Positions 43,759 to 56,689 of a DNA stretch of 64,000 nucleotides are shown in pieces. Position 1 is the stretch's first letter. Every line of letters starts with the position of its first letter. The notes beneath the pieces were generated by a model that made no database searches, was not told the origin of the DNA, and saw only the letters and a program-made list of their open reading frames with translations. A program made the translations under genes and the position numbers. The stretch is from JAEUMD01 sp050246945 (GTDB lineage Bacteria; Pseudomonadota; Alphaproteobacteria; Rhizobiales; Hyphomicrobiaceae), in NCBI GenBank assembly GCA_050246945.1, contig JBFWVC010000006.1, positions 198,460-262,459 on the forward strand, in the 5' to 3' direction.

Positions 43759-44799
43759 ATGAGCAAACCTCGTCCACCGACACGCGACCCGGCACCCTCA
43801 CAAGCTTCATCCGCGGGCGGCTTTCCGTCGATACGGATGCGGCGCAACCGCAAAGCGGATTGGTCGCGCCGGCTTGTTGCGGAGAACGCCCTGACGCCGA
43901 GCGATCTCATCTGGCCGGTGTTCGTACTGGAAGGCAAAGGCGAGCGGCAGGCGGTCGCGTCGATGCCCGGCGTGGAGCGGCTGTCGGTGGATCTGGTGGT
44001 CGGCGCCGCGAAGGAAGCGGCAACTCTCGGCATCCCAGCGCTCGCGCTGTTTCCCTACACCAATCCGAAGTTGCGCACGGACGATGCGCACGAAGCATTC
44101 AATGCCGAGAATCTCGTTTGCCGGGCGACGCGCGCGGTGAAGGAGGCCGGCATCGACATCGGCGTCATTCTCGACGTGGCGCTCGACCCCTACACCAGTC
44201 ACGGGCATGACGGGCTGCTGATCGACGGCGAGATCCACAACGACGCAACGCTGGAAGCCCTGGTGAAGCAGTCGCTCAATCAGGCGGCGGCAGGCTGCGA
44301 CATCCTCGCTCCCTCAGACATGATGGACGGGCGCATTGGCGTCATTCGTGCCGCGCTCGAAAGCCACGGTCACACCAATACGCAGATCATGTCGTATGCG
44401 GCAAAGTACGCGAGCGCATTCTATGGGCCGTTCCGCGATGCGGTCGGCTCCTCGTCGACGCTCAAGGGCGACAAGCGCACCTACCAGATGGACCCGGCGA
44501 ACTCCGACGAGGCCATGCGCGAAGTAGCCTTCGATATCGCGGAAGGCGCCGACATGGTCATGGTGAAGCCCGGCATGCCCTATCTCGACATCGTCCGTCG
44601 CATCGCCGAAGCGTTCGATGTGCCAACGTTCGCCTATCAAGTGTCGGGCGAATACGCGATGCTCATGGCAGCAGCCGAGCGAGGCTGGCTCGACGGTGAC
44701 AAGGTGATGATGGAATCGCTGCTTGCCTTCAAGCGCGCAGGCGCGGCCGGGATCCTCACCTACTTTGCACCGAGGGCGGCGCGATTGCTGGCGACGTGA
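43759..44799 (+). CDS. hemB: Porphobilinogen synthase (5-aminolevulinate dehydratase)
   Basis: 346 residues. It condenses two 5-aminolevulinates to porphobilinogen. Schiff-base lysines are in MSYAAKYAS (about 216) and MVMVKPGMPY (about 270). The metal-site region reads DVALDPYTSHGHDG, lacking the three zinc cysteines, so it is the magnesium/other-metal alphaproteobacterial type. An N-terminal Ser/Pro-rich arm of about 20 residues precedes the barrel. It works on the product of hemA at 36633-37868. Confidence 0.97.
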   Translation: MSKPRPPTRDPAPSQASSAGGFPSIRMRRNRKADWSRRLVAENALTPSDLIWPVFVLEGKGERQAVASMPGVERLSVDLVVGAAKEAATLGIPALALFPYTNPKLRTDDAHEAFNAENLVCRATRAVKEAGIDIGVILDVALDPYTSHGHDGLLIDGEIHNDATLEALVKQSLNQAAAGCDILAPSDMMDGRIGVIRAALESHGHTNTQIMSYAAKYASAFYGPFRDAVGSSSTLKGDKRTYQMDPANSDEAMREVAFDIAEGADMVMVKPGMPYLDIVRRIAEAFDVPTFAYQVSGEYAMLMAAAERGWLDGDKVMMESLLAFKRAGAAGILTYFAPRAARLLAT

Positions 44800-44868
44800 C
44801 GTCGATCGCAATGCTCATACGTTCACAGCCTTTCGAACGACACGAACCAATTGCCGCATTGGCGGGGA

Positions 44869-45390
44869 TCAGCGCCGTATTCGGCGGCGGGTGATGATCG
44901 GCTCTGCGGGATCGCCAGACTGCTCGCCTTCGGCTGCGGGCTGGTCGGGAGCGGTCTTGGCGGCTGCCTGCGCTCCGCCCCTGGGCTTATTGCAGTTGGT
45001 GAGCCAGATATCGAAGACGGGATGCTCGACTGCGTTGAGGCCAGGGCTTTCGGCGAACATCCAGCCGGTAAATATCCGCTTCGTCTCGCCTTCAAGCTCC
45101 TTCTCGTCGACCTCGACGAAAGATGTGGTCTGCGGCTGCTCGGTAGCGGGACGCGTGTAGCAGATGCGCGGCGTTACCTTGAGAGAGCCGAACTCAACGG
45201 TCTGCCCCAAAGGCACCTCGAGCTTGGAGATGCGCGCCGTCACCTTGTCGAGCGCGGCGAACACGGCGACGTCGTTCTCGATGCGGTCGGCAAGCGCCGA
45301 GCCCAGCGGCGTCAACGCCGCGAGCGAGACGATGAGCACGGCAAGCGGGCTTTTGCAGTAGGGCGCGGATCTTTCGGCGTGCAATCTCAA
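44869..45390 (-). CDS. DUF2155 exported protein
   Basis: 173 residues. Signal peptide (SPLAVLIVSLAALTPLGSALA), then the DUF2155 body: DKVTARISKLEVPLGQTVEFGSLKVTPRICY, FVEVDEKE and RIFTGWMFAESPGLNAVEHPVFDIWLTNC, followed by a Pro/Ala-rich basic tail. The start is a TTG at 45390 with only a weak ribosome site, so the N-terminus is uncertain. The family is alphaproteobacterial, of unknown function, and often lies near a complex I NDUFA12-like gene, as here. Confidence 0.85.
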   Translation of the reverse strand: MRLHAERSAPYCKSPLAVLIVSLAALTPLGSALADRIENDVAVFAALDKVTARISKLEVPLGQTVEFGSLKVTPRICYTRPATEQPQTTSFVEVDEKELEGETKRIFTGWMFAESPGLNAVEHPVFDIWLTNCNKPRGGAQAAAKTAPDQPAAEGEQSGDPAEPIITRRRIRR

Positions 45391-45628
45391 AGGGCTTTCC
45401 CGGTGACGTTTCGAAATGACGCGTTTCCCGGTGGCGACGCACCAGACGCGATGTCGATACCTGATTTGCGCCGAACTTGGGCGCGAGCGTGACTTGGCGC
45501 GGTTCGGGTTCAGATTGAATCAATTCTGGCCGTCGCTGCAAGCTCCATGTCGTTGTTTGAGAGCCTCAATCACGCCGTCGACGGAAGCTCCTCTGCTTCC
45601 TTCTTAGCCGATCAGGCTCACAAGCGGC

Positions 45629-46387
45629 CTACACCGCAACAGCCTCAACGCGCAAGCGCACATAATCAGCAGTCCAATTTCCCGACGTGTCGCACAACGC
45701 AGGCCGCAGCAGCTCCTCCACCTCGGCCTTCACCGCGTTGGCGCGATTACCGAACTGGGAGAAAAACGGGGCGCGGAACGTGGCAAGCCAGCCAGACATT
45801 CCGGTCGGAAGTGGGGTCTGGCGGGGGAACAGGCCGATACCTAGGACTTCGAACCCTCCGGCGTGCAAGAGCGCAGCGTATTCAGCGGCGGTCGGATAGA
45901 ACCAGGGGGCGGCGAGTTCGGCATCGCCGCCATGTGCGCGGGCTGCGGCGCGCATGGCGGTGACGATGGCGGCGATGTTACCGTGCCCGCCGCACTCGGC
46001 AACGAGGCGACCGCCCGGCTTCAGCGCCGCCCTCATGCGTTCGATGGCACGCTCCGGTTCCAACACCCAATGCAGGACGGCGTTAGAAAAAACGGCGTCG
46101 AACTCGGCGGCAAAACTGAGCGCCGTGACGCTCATCTCGCGCACGTCGAGGCCGCGGCTGCGTGCCGCCTCGAGCAGCGAGCGCGAGATATCGACACCAA
46201 CCACATCCGCCCCAGCCCCGGCGATGCGCTCGGTCAGCGCGCCGTCACCGCAGCCGACGTCGAGCACGCGCATACCCGGGCGAGGATCGAGCCAAGACAG
46301 GATTTCGGCACCGAGATCGGACACGAAGCGCGCGTTCTCGGCGTAACTCTCAGCCGACCATGTCTGCTTCGTTCCGAGGCTCGTCAT
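45629..46387 (-). CDS. Class I SAM-dependent methyltransferase, trans-aconitate 2-methyltransferase-like
   Basis: 252 residues. Motif I reads RVLDVGCGDGALTERI, then VGVDIS, DAVFSNAVLHWVLEPERAI and PGGRLVAECGGHG, the layout of the Tam/UbiE-like group. The C-terminal half is rich in Trp and Phe as in Tam homologues. It starts 15 bases after the NDUFA12-like gene on the same strand and may be co-expressed with it. Substrate uncertain; small acids or other metabolites are possible. Confidence 0.8.
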   Translation of the reverse strand: MTSLGTKQTWSAESYAENARFVSDLGAEILSWLDPRPGMRVLDVGCGDGALTERIAGAGADVVGVDISRSLLEAARSRGLDVREMSVTALSFAAEFDAVFSNAVLHWVLEPERAIERMRAALKPGGRLVAECGGHGNIAAIVTAMRAAARAHGGDAELAAPWFYPTAAEYAALLHAGGFEVLGIGLFPRQTPLPTGMSGWLATFRAPFFSQFGNRANAVKAEVEELLRPALCDTSGNWTADYVRLRVEAVAV

Positions 46388-46402
46388 GGCGCAGCGCCGC
46401 TC

Positions 46403-46801
46403 CTACTCGGGGCGCCACGCCTGATAATCGCCGGTACCGTGCGGCCGCTTGGCGGGCGTCAGAATCGAACCCTCGGGCCGATATGCGTCGGCCGTGCCAG
46501 TCATGTTTGGCCGATGCGGCTTCTGCCAGGGCTTGGCTTGATAGGCCTGCTCGGTCGGCGGCGTATCGACCGTGTAATGCATCCAGCCATGCCACTCGGG
46601 CGGGACCTTCGATGCCTCTGCGCCGTCGACGTAGGTAACGAAGCGGCGCGGCTTACCCACAGGGCCGGTTCCCTTCTTCTGTTCGTAATAGCGATTGCCC
46701 AGGGAATCCTCGCCAACGAAGCGCATCTTGCGCCAGATGTAGAGCCGGGTGCCCCACGTGTTGCCACCCCACCAGCTAAAGATTTCCTTGAACATGCCCA
46801 T
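46403..46801 (-). CDS. NADH:ubiquinone oxidoreductase NDUFA12-like subunit
   Basis: 132 residues with the B17.2/NDUFA12 signatures WWGGNTWGTRLYIWRKM, FVGEDSLGNRYYE, RRFVTYVDG, VPPEWHGWMHYTVD and the C-terminal GTGDYQAWRPE. It is an accessory subunit of alphaproteobacterial and mitochondrial complex I. AGGAG precedes the ATG. The nuo operon itself is not in the window, as is usual for this gene. Confidence 0.93.
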   Translation of the reverse strand: MGMFKEIFSWWGGNTWGTRLYIWRKMRFVGEDSLGNRYYEQKKGTGPVGKPRRFVTYVDGAEASKVPPEWHGWMHYTVDTPPTEQAYQAKPWQKPHRPNMTGTADAYRPEGSILTPAKRPHGTGDYQAWRPE

Positions 46802-46975
46802 GGGTATTCATCTCCTGGTTTCGTTCGGGAGCCGGAGCACACGTCTGGACCCCTGCGAAAAGAGCCCTGCCGCAGCGGGCCGTCAATGCCACTCGATTAA
46901 CCGCTCAGGAGGCGTCCTGTCCATACGGTCATAAGGCGCGGCCCGGATGCAACAGAAGCCGGGCACGGAATCGGT

Positions 46976-47054
46976 CTAGTGTGACGTCGCGCCTTAATTG
47001 ACCTGTCCGCGCGGCAAGCTTCTCGTCAATTAAGGCGCGATGAACGTCACACTA
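46976..47054. repeat. CTAG-bounded palindromic element, pair 1 left
   Basis: CTAGTGTGACGT-CGCGCCTTAATTGAC pairs with GTCAATTAAGGCGCG-ATGA-ACGTCACACTA: a 26-base stem interrupted by a 4-base insertion on the right arm and a loop of about 22 bases. Confidence 0.8.
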
Positions 47055-47068
47055 ACTACATGATTTCT

Positions 47069-47144
47069 CTAGTGGCCCTTATGTCGTGCCTAAATCGTCA
47101 AAGGGTCCGGCTGGCACAGCGATTTAGGCGCGACGGGCCACTAG
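47069..47144. repeat. CTAG-bounded palindromic element, pair 1 right
   Basis: CTAGTGGCCC ... CGTGCCTAAATCG pairs with CGATTTAGGCGCGACGGGCCACTAG. It begins 14 bases after its partner. The arm sequence differs from the left element while the ends are the same. Confidence 0.8.
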
Positions 47145-47267
47145 TGTGTCCAAGTTTGCGTGCCTGGCTATCCATTCGCGCTTTTCCACAGCGTCCGAAA
47201 TGCCGCACCAGCGCGACCGGCTCGAAATTCCGGGCCTTTTGAGCGCCCCATCCACAAGTTGCCCACA

Positions 47268-47283
47268 CCACAACATCTAGTGT
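47268..47283 (+). promoter_or_regulatory. NrdR box
   Basis: CCACAACATCTAGTGT matches the NrdR consensus acaCwAtATaTwGtgt at 13 of 16 positions, including all the most conserved ones. NrdR boxes normally come as two copies about 31 bases apart; I see no clear second copy. The repressor gene nrdR is at 34390-34941. Confidence 0.65.
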
Positions 47284-47722
47284 TCGGTGGTATGCGCCAC
47301 CTACAAGGGGTGGTGACGAAGGCGGGCGAATCGTCCTAACTTGTACTTCGTGGCACGGGCATGACAGTCGCTTTTCTGCAGTCTGCCTGGGCGTGTCTTG
47401 TAACCCGCCGATTTTTGAGCGCGGGGATGGCGCGTTTCAGTACCGGCCCGCGTTCCGGCCGATGACCTAAGTTCCCAACACAGAGCATCCAAGGCGGCAG
47501 AATGCCGGTTTGCGCGGCGATAGAGGGATAGGCGCGCATTCCGAATTTCAAGTGCCTGCTGATTGATCGACCGGGCCACGTGCGGTGCGCCCCGGACGGG
47601 GAGTTTGTGTCGAAAATCTAGTGCCCAGCGTCATGTCCAAAGTCACAACGCGGGACCAGGAGCGGCTCGATCCGCTCCGGTCGATGAAAAGACTTAAAGA
47701 TCGCCAGAGGCGGGGACCACAC

Positions 47723-51478
<3,756 letters not shown>

Positions 51479-51521
51479 TTCTCTCTCAATCCTGCGCGTA
51501 AGTGAGTACCTGATGCGAACT

Positions 51522-51558
51522 GCCCCCGGACGCTCACGGTCCGGGGGCCTTTTCTTTT
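51522..51558 (+). terminator. Rho-independent terminator of the ribonucleotide reductase gene
   Basis: GCCCCCGGAC-GCTCACG-GTCCGGGGGC followed by CTTTTCTTTT: a 10-base GC stem with T-rich tail, 44 bases after the stop codon. Confidence 0.9.
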
Positions 51559-51901
51559 CGTGCTTTTGGTTGCCGACACCCGGGGCACGTGGTGTTGACC
51601 AGCATGTGAAGCACTTGCAGCAATCCGGCGCACTCGCGCCGAACCGCTCCGTTCCGTGAATTGTGGGAGCAATGATCTACGGGTGCCTTTTTCCTGACGT
51701 GCGAATCGCTGCAAGTTGTGGCGGCACCCGTGCGACGGCGTCCCGGCCCTACCGCCGCTGGTGCGGGGTGCGGCATGCCCGGGTTGGCGGACAGCGCGCA
51801 GCGTCGTGAGTTTTTGTTGCGAGCGTTTCTTGTCATTTGCGTCGCGCGCCCTGTAAGGCGCGGAGAAGCGTTGTGCGATCGAAAAACAGGACCGACCAGG
51901 A

Positions 51902-52783
51902 ATGCGTTTTTACCACTCCGGACCCGAAGACGGCGACATCCCGCCGGAGGCCTATCAACTTGCCGACCACCTCGACGCAGCACTCGCTGCGGCGGAGGAC
52001 CTTGCCGATGCCGGGAGGCAATGGGCCCCTGCCAGCGCCGTCGCGAGCTACGAGGTTGCCGCACAGATGGCAGCCGAGCGGCAGGTTATCGAGCGCGTGC
52101 GCATGTTCGAGACGGTGCTTATCGGGCGTGTGTTGAAGGCCCGCAAGCGGGCGCGGGTGCTGGCTCGCACGGCAGGCGACTTGGCGGGGATGACGCGGTT
52201 GTTCGTCGGCGGCACGACGCCACTGCTCGATGCGGTCGAAGAACTGGGCGATTCAACGCGCGCAGATTTCGAAACCGGCGACTGCCACATCGCCTATCTG
52301 CGCCAGCGCGGCGTAATTGCGGAAGAAGACGCCGACCTGCCGGATGATCGCGCAATCACGCTCGGCGGCGACCAATTCCTGGTGGCCGGTCGCATAGCGC
52401 TGGCACCGCTCACCGCGATGATCATCGCGTTCCTCGATGCGCTCGACATGCATTACGACCTCTATCCCGACGAACCCGACGGTGCGGAGCCACTTGGATG
52501 GGAGGATGCCGTTGGCGCAGCGCGCTGCGGGGATGTCCCGCTGAAAAGCTGCGCACACAACAGCTATTCGGCCGAACCCTTGGTGCATGAGGAGTGCGCC
52601 AGCGACGTTGTCGCAGCAGCAACGGTGCAGGGCGAACACGACAGCGCATGCACAAAATCAGATGCGGCCGAGGCCACGCACGCAGTTGAAGGCGCGCCAT
52701 CCATGGCTCGCCCGCGAGCGACCAAAGGGGAAGCAAGGTCGCTGGTAGAACGCCTCGACGCCGTTGCCAGGGCGCTCGAATAG
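51902..52783 (+). CDS. Hypothetical protein, Ala/Asp/Glu-rich
   Basis: 293 residues and not recognised. The first half is acidic and helical with AYQLADHLDAALAAAEDLADAG and VAAQMAAERQVIERVRMFETVLIGRVLKARKRARVLARTAGDLAGMTRLFVGG. The second half has a weak hydrophobic stretch (ALAPLTAMIIAFLDALDM) and an acidic segment; the C-terminal 80 residues are low-complexity with scattered cysteines. AGGA precedes the ATG. It lies between the reductase terminator and the tandem repeats and is convergent with the RlpA-like gene. Codon use fits the region, so I believe it is expressed. Confidence 0.6.
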   Translation: MRFYHSGPEDGDIPPEAYQLADHLDAALAAAEDLADAGRQWAPASAVASYEVAAQMAAERQVIERVRMFETVLIGRVLKARKRARVLARTAGDLAGMTRLFVGGTTPLLDAVEELGDSTRADFETGDCHIAYLRQRGVIAEEDADLPDDRAITLGGDQFLVAGRIALAPLTAMIIAFLDALDMHYDLYPDEPDGAEPLGWEDAVGAARCGDVPLKSCAHNSYSAEPLVHEECASDVVAAATVQGEHDSACTKSDAAEATHAVEGAPSMARPRATKGEARSLVERLDAVARALE

Positions 52784-53110
52784 ACACGTCGCCATTCGCT
52801 GTCGGGCAGACATCCCATGTTGCCTGCGGTTCGGTGTGTGGTCGATCGCGTGCTTGTTTCGAGCATGCTCTTCACGCTGAAGCGCTGCACACTTCAGCTG
52901 AACATGCTCACTTGTTTTGAGCATGCTCTTCACGCTGAAGCGCTACACACTTCAGCTGAACATGCTCACTTGTTTTGAGCATGCTCTTCACGCTGAAGCG
53001 CTACACACTTCAGCTGAACATGCTCACTTGTTTTGAGCATGCTCTTCACGCTGAAGCGCTACACACTTCAGCTGAACATGCTCTGGCCAGCAAGCAAAGT
53101 CCTGCCCGCC
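52784..53110. other. Intergenic region dominated by a tandem repeat
   Basis: About 330 bases between convergent genes; two thirds is the 58-bp tandem array at 52861-53083. No gene is supported. Confidence 0.6.
52861..53083 (+). repeat. Four tandem 58-bp hairpin units
   Basis: Units start at 52861, 52919, 52977 and 53035. Each reads GAGCATGCTCTTCACGCTGAA-GCGCT(G/A)CACA-CTTCAGCTGAACATGCTC followed by ACTTGTTTT (last unit lacks the spacer). They match the hairpin half of the composite repeats elsewhere; the left palindromic half is missing here. Units two to four are identical. Confidence 0.95.
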
Positions 53111-54529
53111 TCACGCAGCAATGCCGTAGAATTCGTCGGAACGGGCGCGGGCCGGCGGGCGCGTGATGCGGCGCAGGCGATCATCGTCAGGCTGGAGTGT
53201 CGCCTCGTCCTGCTCGCTCCGATTCGCAGTGTCGCGTACCCGGTCGCCCTCCGGGGACAAGGATGCGATCCGCAGCGCCGCCCAATGCGCTATGCGTGTC
53301 TGCCGCGTGGTGAGGCTGGCGGGAGCAAACGGGACGACATGCGTGACGGCGGCCGTCGCGCGGCGGTACCATCCGCGCTCACCTCGCGTTGCAAGCGGCG
53401 GCAACCGTTCGAGAGCCAGCGCATCGGCGCCGCCCAAGGCCGCATCGTCGGCACTGACCGCTGCGAGGCTTGCGGGCTCTTGCGTTGCGGCGGGATCATC
53501 CGCGCCACTCCCGGCCGCGACCACTCCCAGCAGCGATCTGCCTCGGCGATCGAAATCGCCCACACGCAACGCGCCGACGATGCTCGCGCGTTCGCTGATG
53601 ACGCGCGTCGTTTCCCCGGCCGGCGGTATCAGCAGCGACGCGCCGCGAATCTCGGTCGCCCGGACGACCAGCGAGGGGGCAGACCACGCCGACGCCACCG
53701 TTTGCGCTGCGACCCGCTTCGCCTGTCCCGCTGTCGCGGCCGCGGGCTGAAGCTCAGAGACGCGTATCACCTCCGCCGGCAGGCGACGCTCAGGCGGCGA
53801 CCCTGTGATCGGTTCGTAACCGACCGGCGAGACCGGCGTAACTTGCGTATCGGCATGTGCGACCGCGATCATGCCCTCGCTGATTGCATCGGGCAGATCG
53901 AGCTTCAAAGCAGCAAACACCTGCGCCTCGCCGATACTCGCGAAGGGGCCGACGTGTCCAGGCAGCCGTGGGTAGATGCGGCCCTTGCGATAGCGCGACT
54001 CATGGGCCGTCGGCGCGCGCAACACGATCAACTCAACCTTCGCGACGCCGACGCCGGCGAGGCCGAGCTTCACGCCTGCTGCTCGCGACAAGTCGAGCGT
54101 ACGATTGCCCCAGTAAGGACCGGCGTTGTTGATGCGAACGATGGCCGACTCGCCGTTTTGTGGATTGCGCACGAGCACGACGGTGCCGTCCGGATAGATC
54201 GGGCTTGCGGCGGAGTTCGACTCGCCAGGGCGATAGGCCTCGCCCGACGACGTCAAGCCGCACGGATTGTAGCGATCCCGGCGGCAGTCGTCATAGAAGG
54301 ACGTGATCGCGGTGGTCGACTTGCCAACCGCGGCGCGCGTTTCGGCCAACGTCATCACGCGATGACAGGCGCGAGCGAAACAGTAACGTGCACCCGGCGT
54401 CTTCGCATCGGCCTGCGAACTGGTGAAGACTGCTCCAGTGCCGAGCGTGATCGTGGCAACAGCCATGGCGGCAGTTGGAGTTATTGCGCGCAGCCCAAGC
54501 CGCGCACCGAAATGCGTTATGATGCTCAT
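53111..54529 (-). CDS. RlpA-like septal/cell-wall protein with double-psi beta-barrel
   Basis: 472 residues. Signal peptide region (PTAAMAVATITLGTGAVFTSSQADA), then a barwin/RlpA double-psi barrel: TSFYDDCRRDRYNPCGLTSSGEAY, SNSAASPIYPDGTVVLVRNPQNGESAIVRINNAGPYWGNRTLDLSRAA. A long Ala/Ser-rich disordered tail of about 300 residues follows. RlpA proteins bind or cleave denuded glycan at the septum. No SPOR domain is visible, unlike classic RlpA, and the Pro/Ala/Arg-rich end replaces it. GGGAG stands 10 bases before the start. Periplasmic or outer-membrane association expected. Confidence 0.82.
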   Translation of the reverse strand: MSIITHFGARLGLRAITPTAAMAVATITLGTGAVFTSSQADAKTPGARYCFARACHRVMTLAETRAAVGKSTTAITSFYDDCRRDRYNPCGLTSSGEAYRPGESNSAASPIYPDGTVVLVRNPQNGESAIVRINNAGPYWGNRTLDLSRAAGVKLGLAGVGVAKVELIVLRAPTAHESRYRKGRIYPRLPGHVGPFASIGEAQVFAALKLDLPDAISEGMIAVAHADTQVTPVSPVGYEPITGSPPERRLPAEVIRVSELQPAAATAGQAKRVAAQTVASAWSAPSLVVRATEIRGASLLIPPAGETTRVISERASIVGALRVGDFDRRGRSLLGVVAAGSGADDPAATQEPASLAAVSADDAALGGADALALERLPPLATRGERGWYRRATAAVTHVVPFAPASLTTRQTRIAHWAALRIASLSPEGDRVRDTANRSEQDEATLQPDDDRLRRITRPPARARSDEFYGIAA

Positions 54530-54726
54530 GATTTCAGGGCTCCCTCAAGTGCAACCCGTGGGCCTCGGCCATCTTCGTGGCCCTGCCCGCTATCGAGGCT
54601 ACGGCGCTTCCGTCATGCGCCGTGACGATGAAGGGCGAAATCCCCCGCCCCTCGTACCTGCAACAGTCGAGGTGCACCTACACTCTGGGCCAGAGTGTGA
54701 CCAGTCCAAGAAGGAGCAATTTTTCG

Positions 54727-55515
54727 CTACAGGATGTCGCATCCCCTGAGCGCCGCCTCGAGATGGCAGGCCGCAGTGGCAAGGCGCACGGGATCGCGCG
54801 AACGCAACACCAATTCAACGGTCGCAATGCCGTTCGCGTAGCTCGGATAGCTGCCCATCGCGACATCTGCGTGCGCGGCCTGCGCAGCGGTGAGTATTTC
54901 TGCAACGTCGCCTTCGGGACGAGCAAGCACGATGGAGAAGGAATGCATGCGAGGTCCTGTACGAAGGTATTGGGTCGCATCCTCGAGCATCGCCTCCATG
55001 ACGGAGGGAACGCCCGCCATGACGATCACGTTGTCCAGCATGAAACCCGGCGCCGCGGAGATTGCATTCTTGATAAGCGTGGCGCCGGTGGGAACGCGCG
55101 CCATGCGGCGGCGTGGAGGCGTCAGCGGCACGCCACGGCGCTCGCAATGGGCTGCAATCAGCGCCAGCGCGGTGGGGTCTTCTTCGATCGCCAACGAGAA
55201 AGCCTCGGCAACCGCGTCTGCGGTGATGTCGTCGTGCGTCGGACCAATGCCGCCGGTTGTAAATACGTAATCGTAACGCGAGCGCAGCGCATTGAGCGCT
55301 TCCACAATGGCGCCGGTGCTGTCGCCGACGATGCGCACCTCGACCAGTTCGATGCCGATCGCGTTGAGATGATCGGCGATGAAGCCGATGTTCTTATCCT
55401 TGGTGCGGCCTGAGAGGATCTCGTCGCCTATTACGAGTACGGCTGCGGTAACCGTCTTGGCGCCTGACGCGCCGGCATCTTCCGCACCACTGGACACGCC
55501 GATTCCTCCGGGCAC
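54727..55515 (-). CDS. CinA-type molybdopterin-binding domain protein
   Basis: 262 residues with only the N-terminal MoCF/COG1058 domain of CinA: AVLVIGDEILSGRTKDKN, TTGGIGPTHDDITADAVAEAF and VGDSTGAIVEAL. The C-terminal nicotinamide-nucleotide amidase domain of full CinA is absent, as in the stand-alone family. I prefer the GTG at 55515, because AAGGAG lies 7 bases upstream; an ATG at 55542 would add nine basic residues. Role probably in nucleotide or pyridine-nucleotide repair; not proved. Divergent from sfsA, 109 bases away. Confidence 0.88.
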   Translation of the reverse strand: MPGGIGVSSGAEDAGASGAKTVTAAVLVIGDEILSGRTKDKNIGFIADHLNAIGIELVEVRIVGDSTGAIVEALNALRSRYDYVFTTGGIGPTHDDITADAVAEAFSLAIEEDPTALALIAAHCERRGVPLTPPRRRMARVPTGATLIKNAISAAPGFMLDNVIVMAGVPSVMEAMLEDATQYLRTGPRMHSFSIVLARPEGDVAEILTAAQAAHADVAMGSYPSYANGIATVELVLRSRDPVRLATAACHLEAALRGCDIL

Positions 55516-55624
55516 GTGAGGACTCCTTCTCTTTCTTTGCATGAGGAAAACACTAGCACCTGCCTCTCAGGTCTGCATACCGCCTGTTGCCGCGGCGCGC
55601 GGTTTGCGCTTAACCTCCGCACCC

Positions 55625-56344
55625 ATGAAATTCGCATCTCCCCTCGTTCGCGGGCGCCTCATCAAGCGCTACAAGCGGTTCCTGGCCGATGTATCGCTCG
55701 ACGACGGCACGCCGATCACATGTACGTGCCCCAACACCGGTTCGATGCTGGGACTGACTGGGCCGGGCAGCATCGTGTGGCTTTCGGAAAGCGACAGCCC
55801 GACACGCAAATATCGCCACACCTGGGAGATGATAGAGAACGATCCGGGTTCTGGCACGACACTTGTCGGCATCAACACGGGCCATCCCAACAAGCTTGTG
55901 ACGGAAGCCATCGAAGCGGGCAAGATTGCGCCGCTCAGGGGCTATCAAAGCCTGAAGTGCGAGCAGAAGTACGGCGCCAACAGCCGCATCGACATCCTGC
56001 TCGATGACGATGCCAAGGGGCGCGCCTATGTGGAGATCAAGAACGTTCACCTGATGCGCGGGGCAGGCCTTGCGGAGTTTCCCGACAGCGTGACGGAGCG
56101 CGGCGCCAAGCATCTCGCCGAACTGGCAGAAATGGTGCGCGCGGGACACCGGGCGGTAATGCTGTTCCTGGTGCAGCGGGCGGACGCCAAATCAATCAGC
56201 CTCGCGGCCGACATCGATCCGGGTTACGCGGCAGCCTTCGCGATGGCCACGGCCGCGGGTGTCGAGGCGCTTGCCTACCGCTGCCGGCTGAGCCCCGAGG
56301 AAATCGTCATCGACCGGAAAATTCCGATCCGCGCCGCGACGTGA
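55625..56344 (+). CDS. sfsA: Sugar fermentation stimulation protein SfsA
   Basis: 239 residues. Visible: LVRGRLIKRYKRFLADVSLDDG, TCTCPNTGSMLGLTGPGS, SRIDILLDDDAKGRAYVEIKNVHLM and GAKHLAELAEMVRAGHRAVMLFLVQRAD, the usual SfsA order with a nuclease-like EIKN core. Length typical. The ribosome site is weak. The role is unclear; proposed to bind or cut DNA. It is divergent from the CinA-type gene, an arrangement often seen in alphaproteobacteria. Confidence 0.95.
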   Translation: MKFASPLVRGRLIKRYKRFLADVSLDDGTPITCTCPNTGSMLGLTGPGSIVWLSESDSPTRKYRHTWEMIENDPGSGTTLVGINTGHPNKLVTEAIEAGKIAPLRGYQSLKCEQKYGANSRIDILLDDDAKGRAYVEIKNVHLMRGAGLAEFPDSVTERGAKHLAELAEMVRAGHRAVMLFLVQRADAKSISLAADIDPGYAAAFAMATAAGVEALAYRCRLSPEEIVIDRKIPIRAAT

Positions 56345-56689
56345 TGTCGAGGTCATATTCCGGGCGAGGCAGGGGTCGGAGGCAACCCGGCAGCGCCATT
56401 CCCGATGCAGCCTGAAGGGACGTCAAAGCGGCCACTGCGGGAATTGACGGCGCCGATGGTGACAAACGGCCGGCTGGGCCGCACATTGCATGTTCGGGAG
56501 AAGGTCATGCGCCTGTTGCCTGCACGGGTCGGGGCGTCCGGCGGGTTCCTGCCGGCGCCTCTCATCATCGACAGCACGCCAACGAACTGACGCAGTGGCA
56601 ACCTCACCCGTTCGTGATTGCAGGCGATGTAATGAACGACCCCGGTCATGCGAATATACGGCCAGACCGCAAACGAGGATAAAACGCCG
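56345..56689. other. Intergenic region upstream of msrB
   Basis: About 345 bases between sfsA and msrB, same direction. It should hold the promoter of the msr pair; GCGAATATACGG near 56651 resembles half-sites seen upstream of other genes here. No gene is supported. Confidence 0.35.

Larger units (their letters stand above)
46802..47722. other. Long intergenic region upstream of the class II ribonucleotide reductase
   Basis: About 920 bases. It contains two adjacent CTAG-bounded hairpins (46976-47054 and 47069-47144) and an NrdR box at 47268-47283; the 440 bases after the box form an unusually long presumed leader. I looked for a cobalamin riboswitch and saw no clear B12 box. No gene is supported. 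Confidence 0.5.

Noticed and set aside
47290..47580. Possible cobalamin riboswitch before the B12-dependent reductase
   Set aside because: I could not find a B12 box (GCCACTG-type) or the expected helices; control by NrdR is better supported.
52861..53083. CRISPR array
   Set aside because: The units are contiguous 58-bp direct repeats with nearly identical sequence and no variable spacers, and no cas gene is present.
53033..54625. 530-codon plus-strand frame opposite the RlpA-like gene
   Set aside because: Its start lies in the tandem repeat and its sequence is Arg-rich antisense of the RlpA-like gene.
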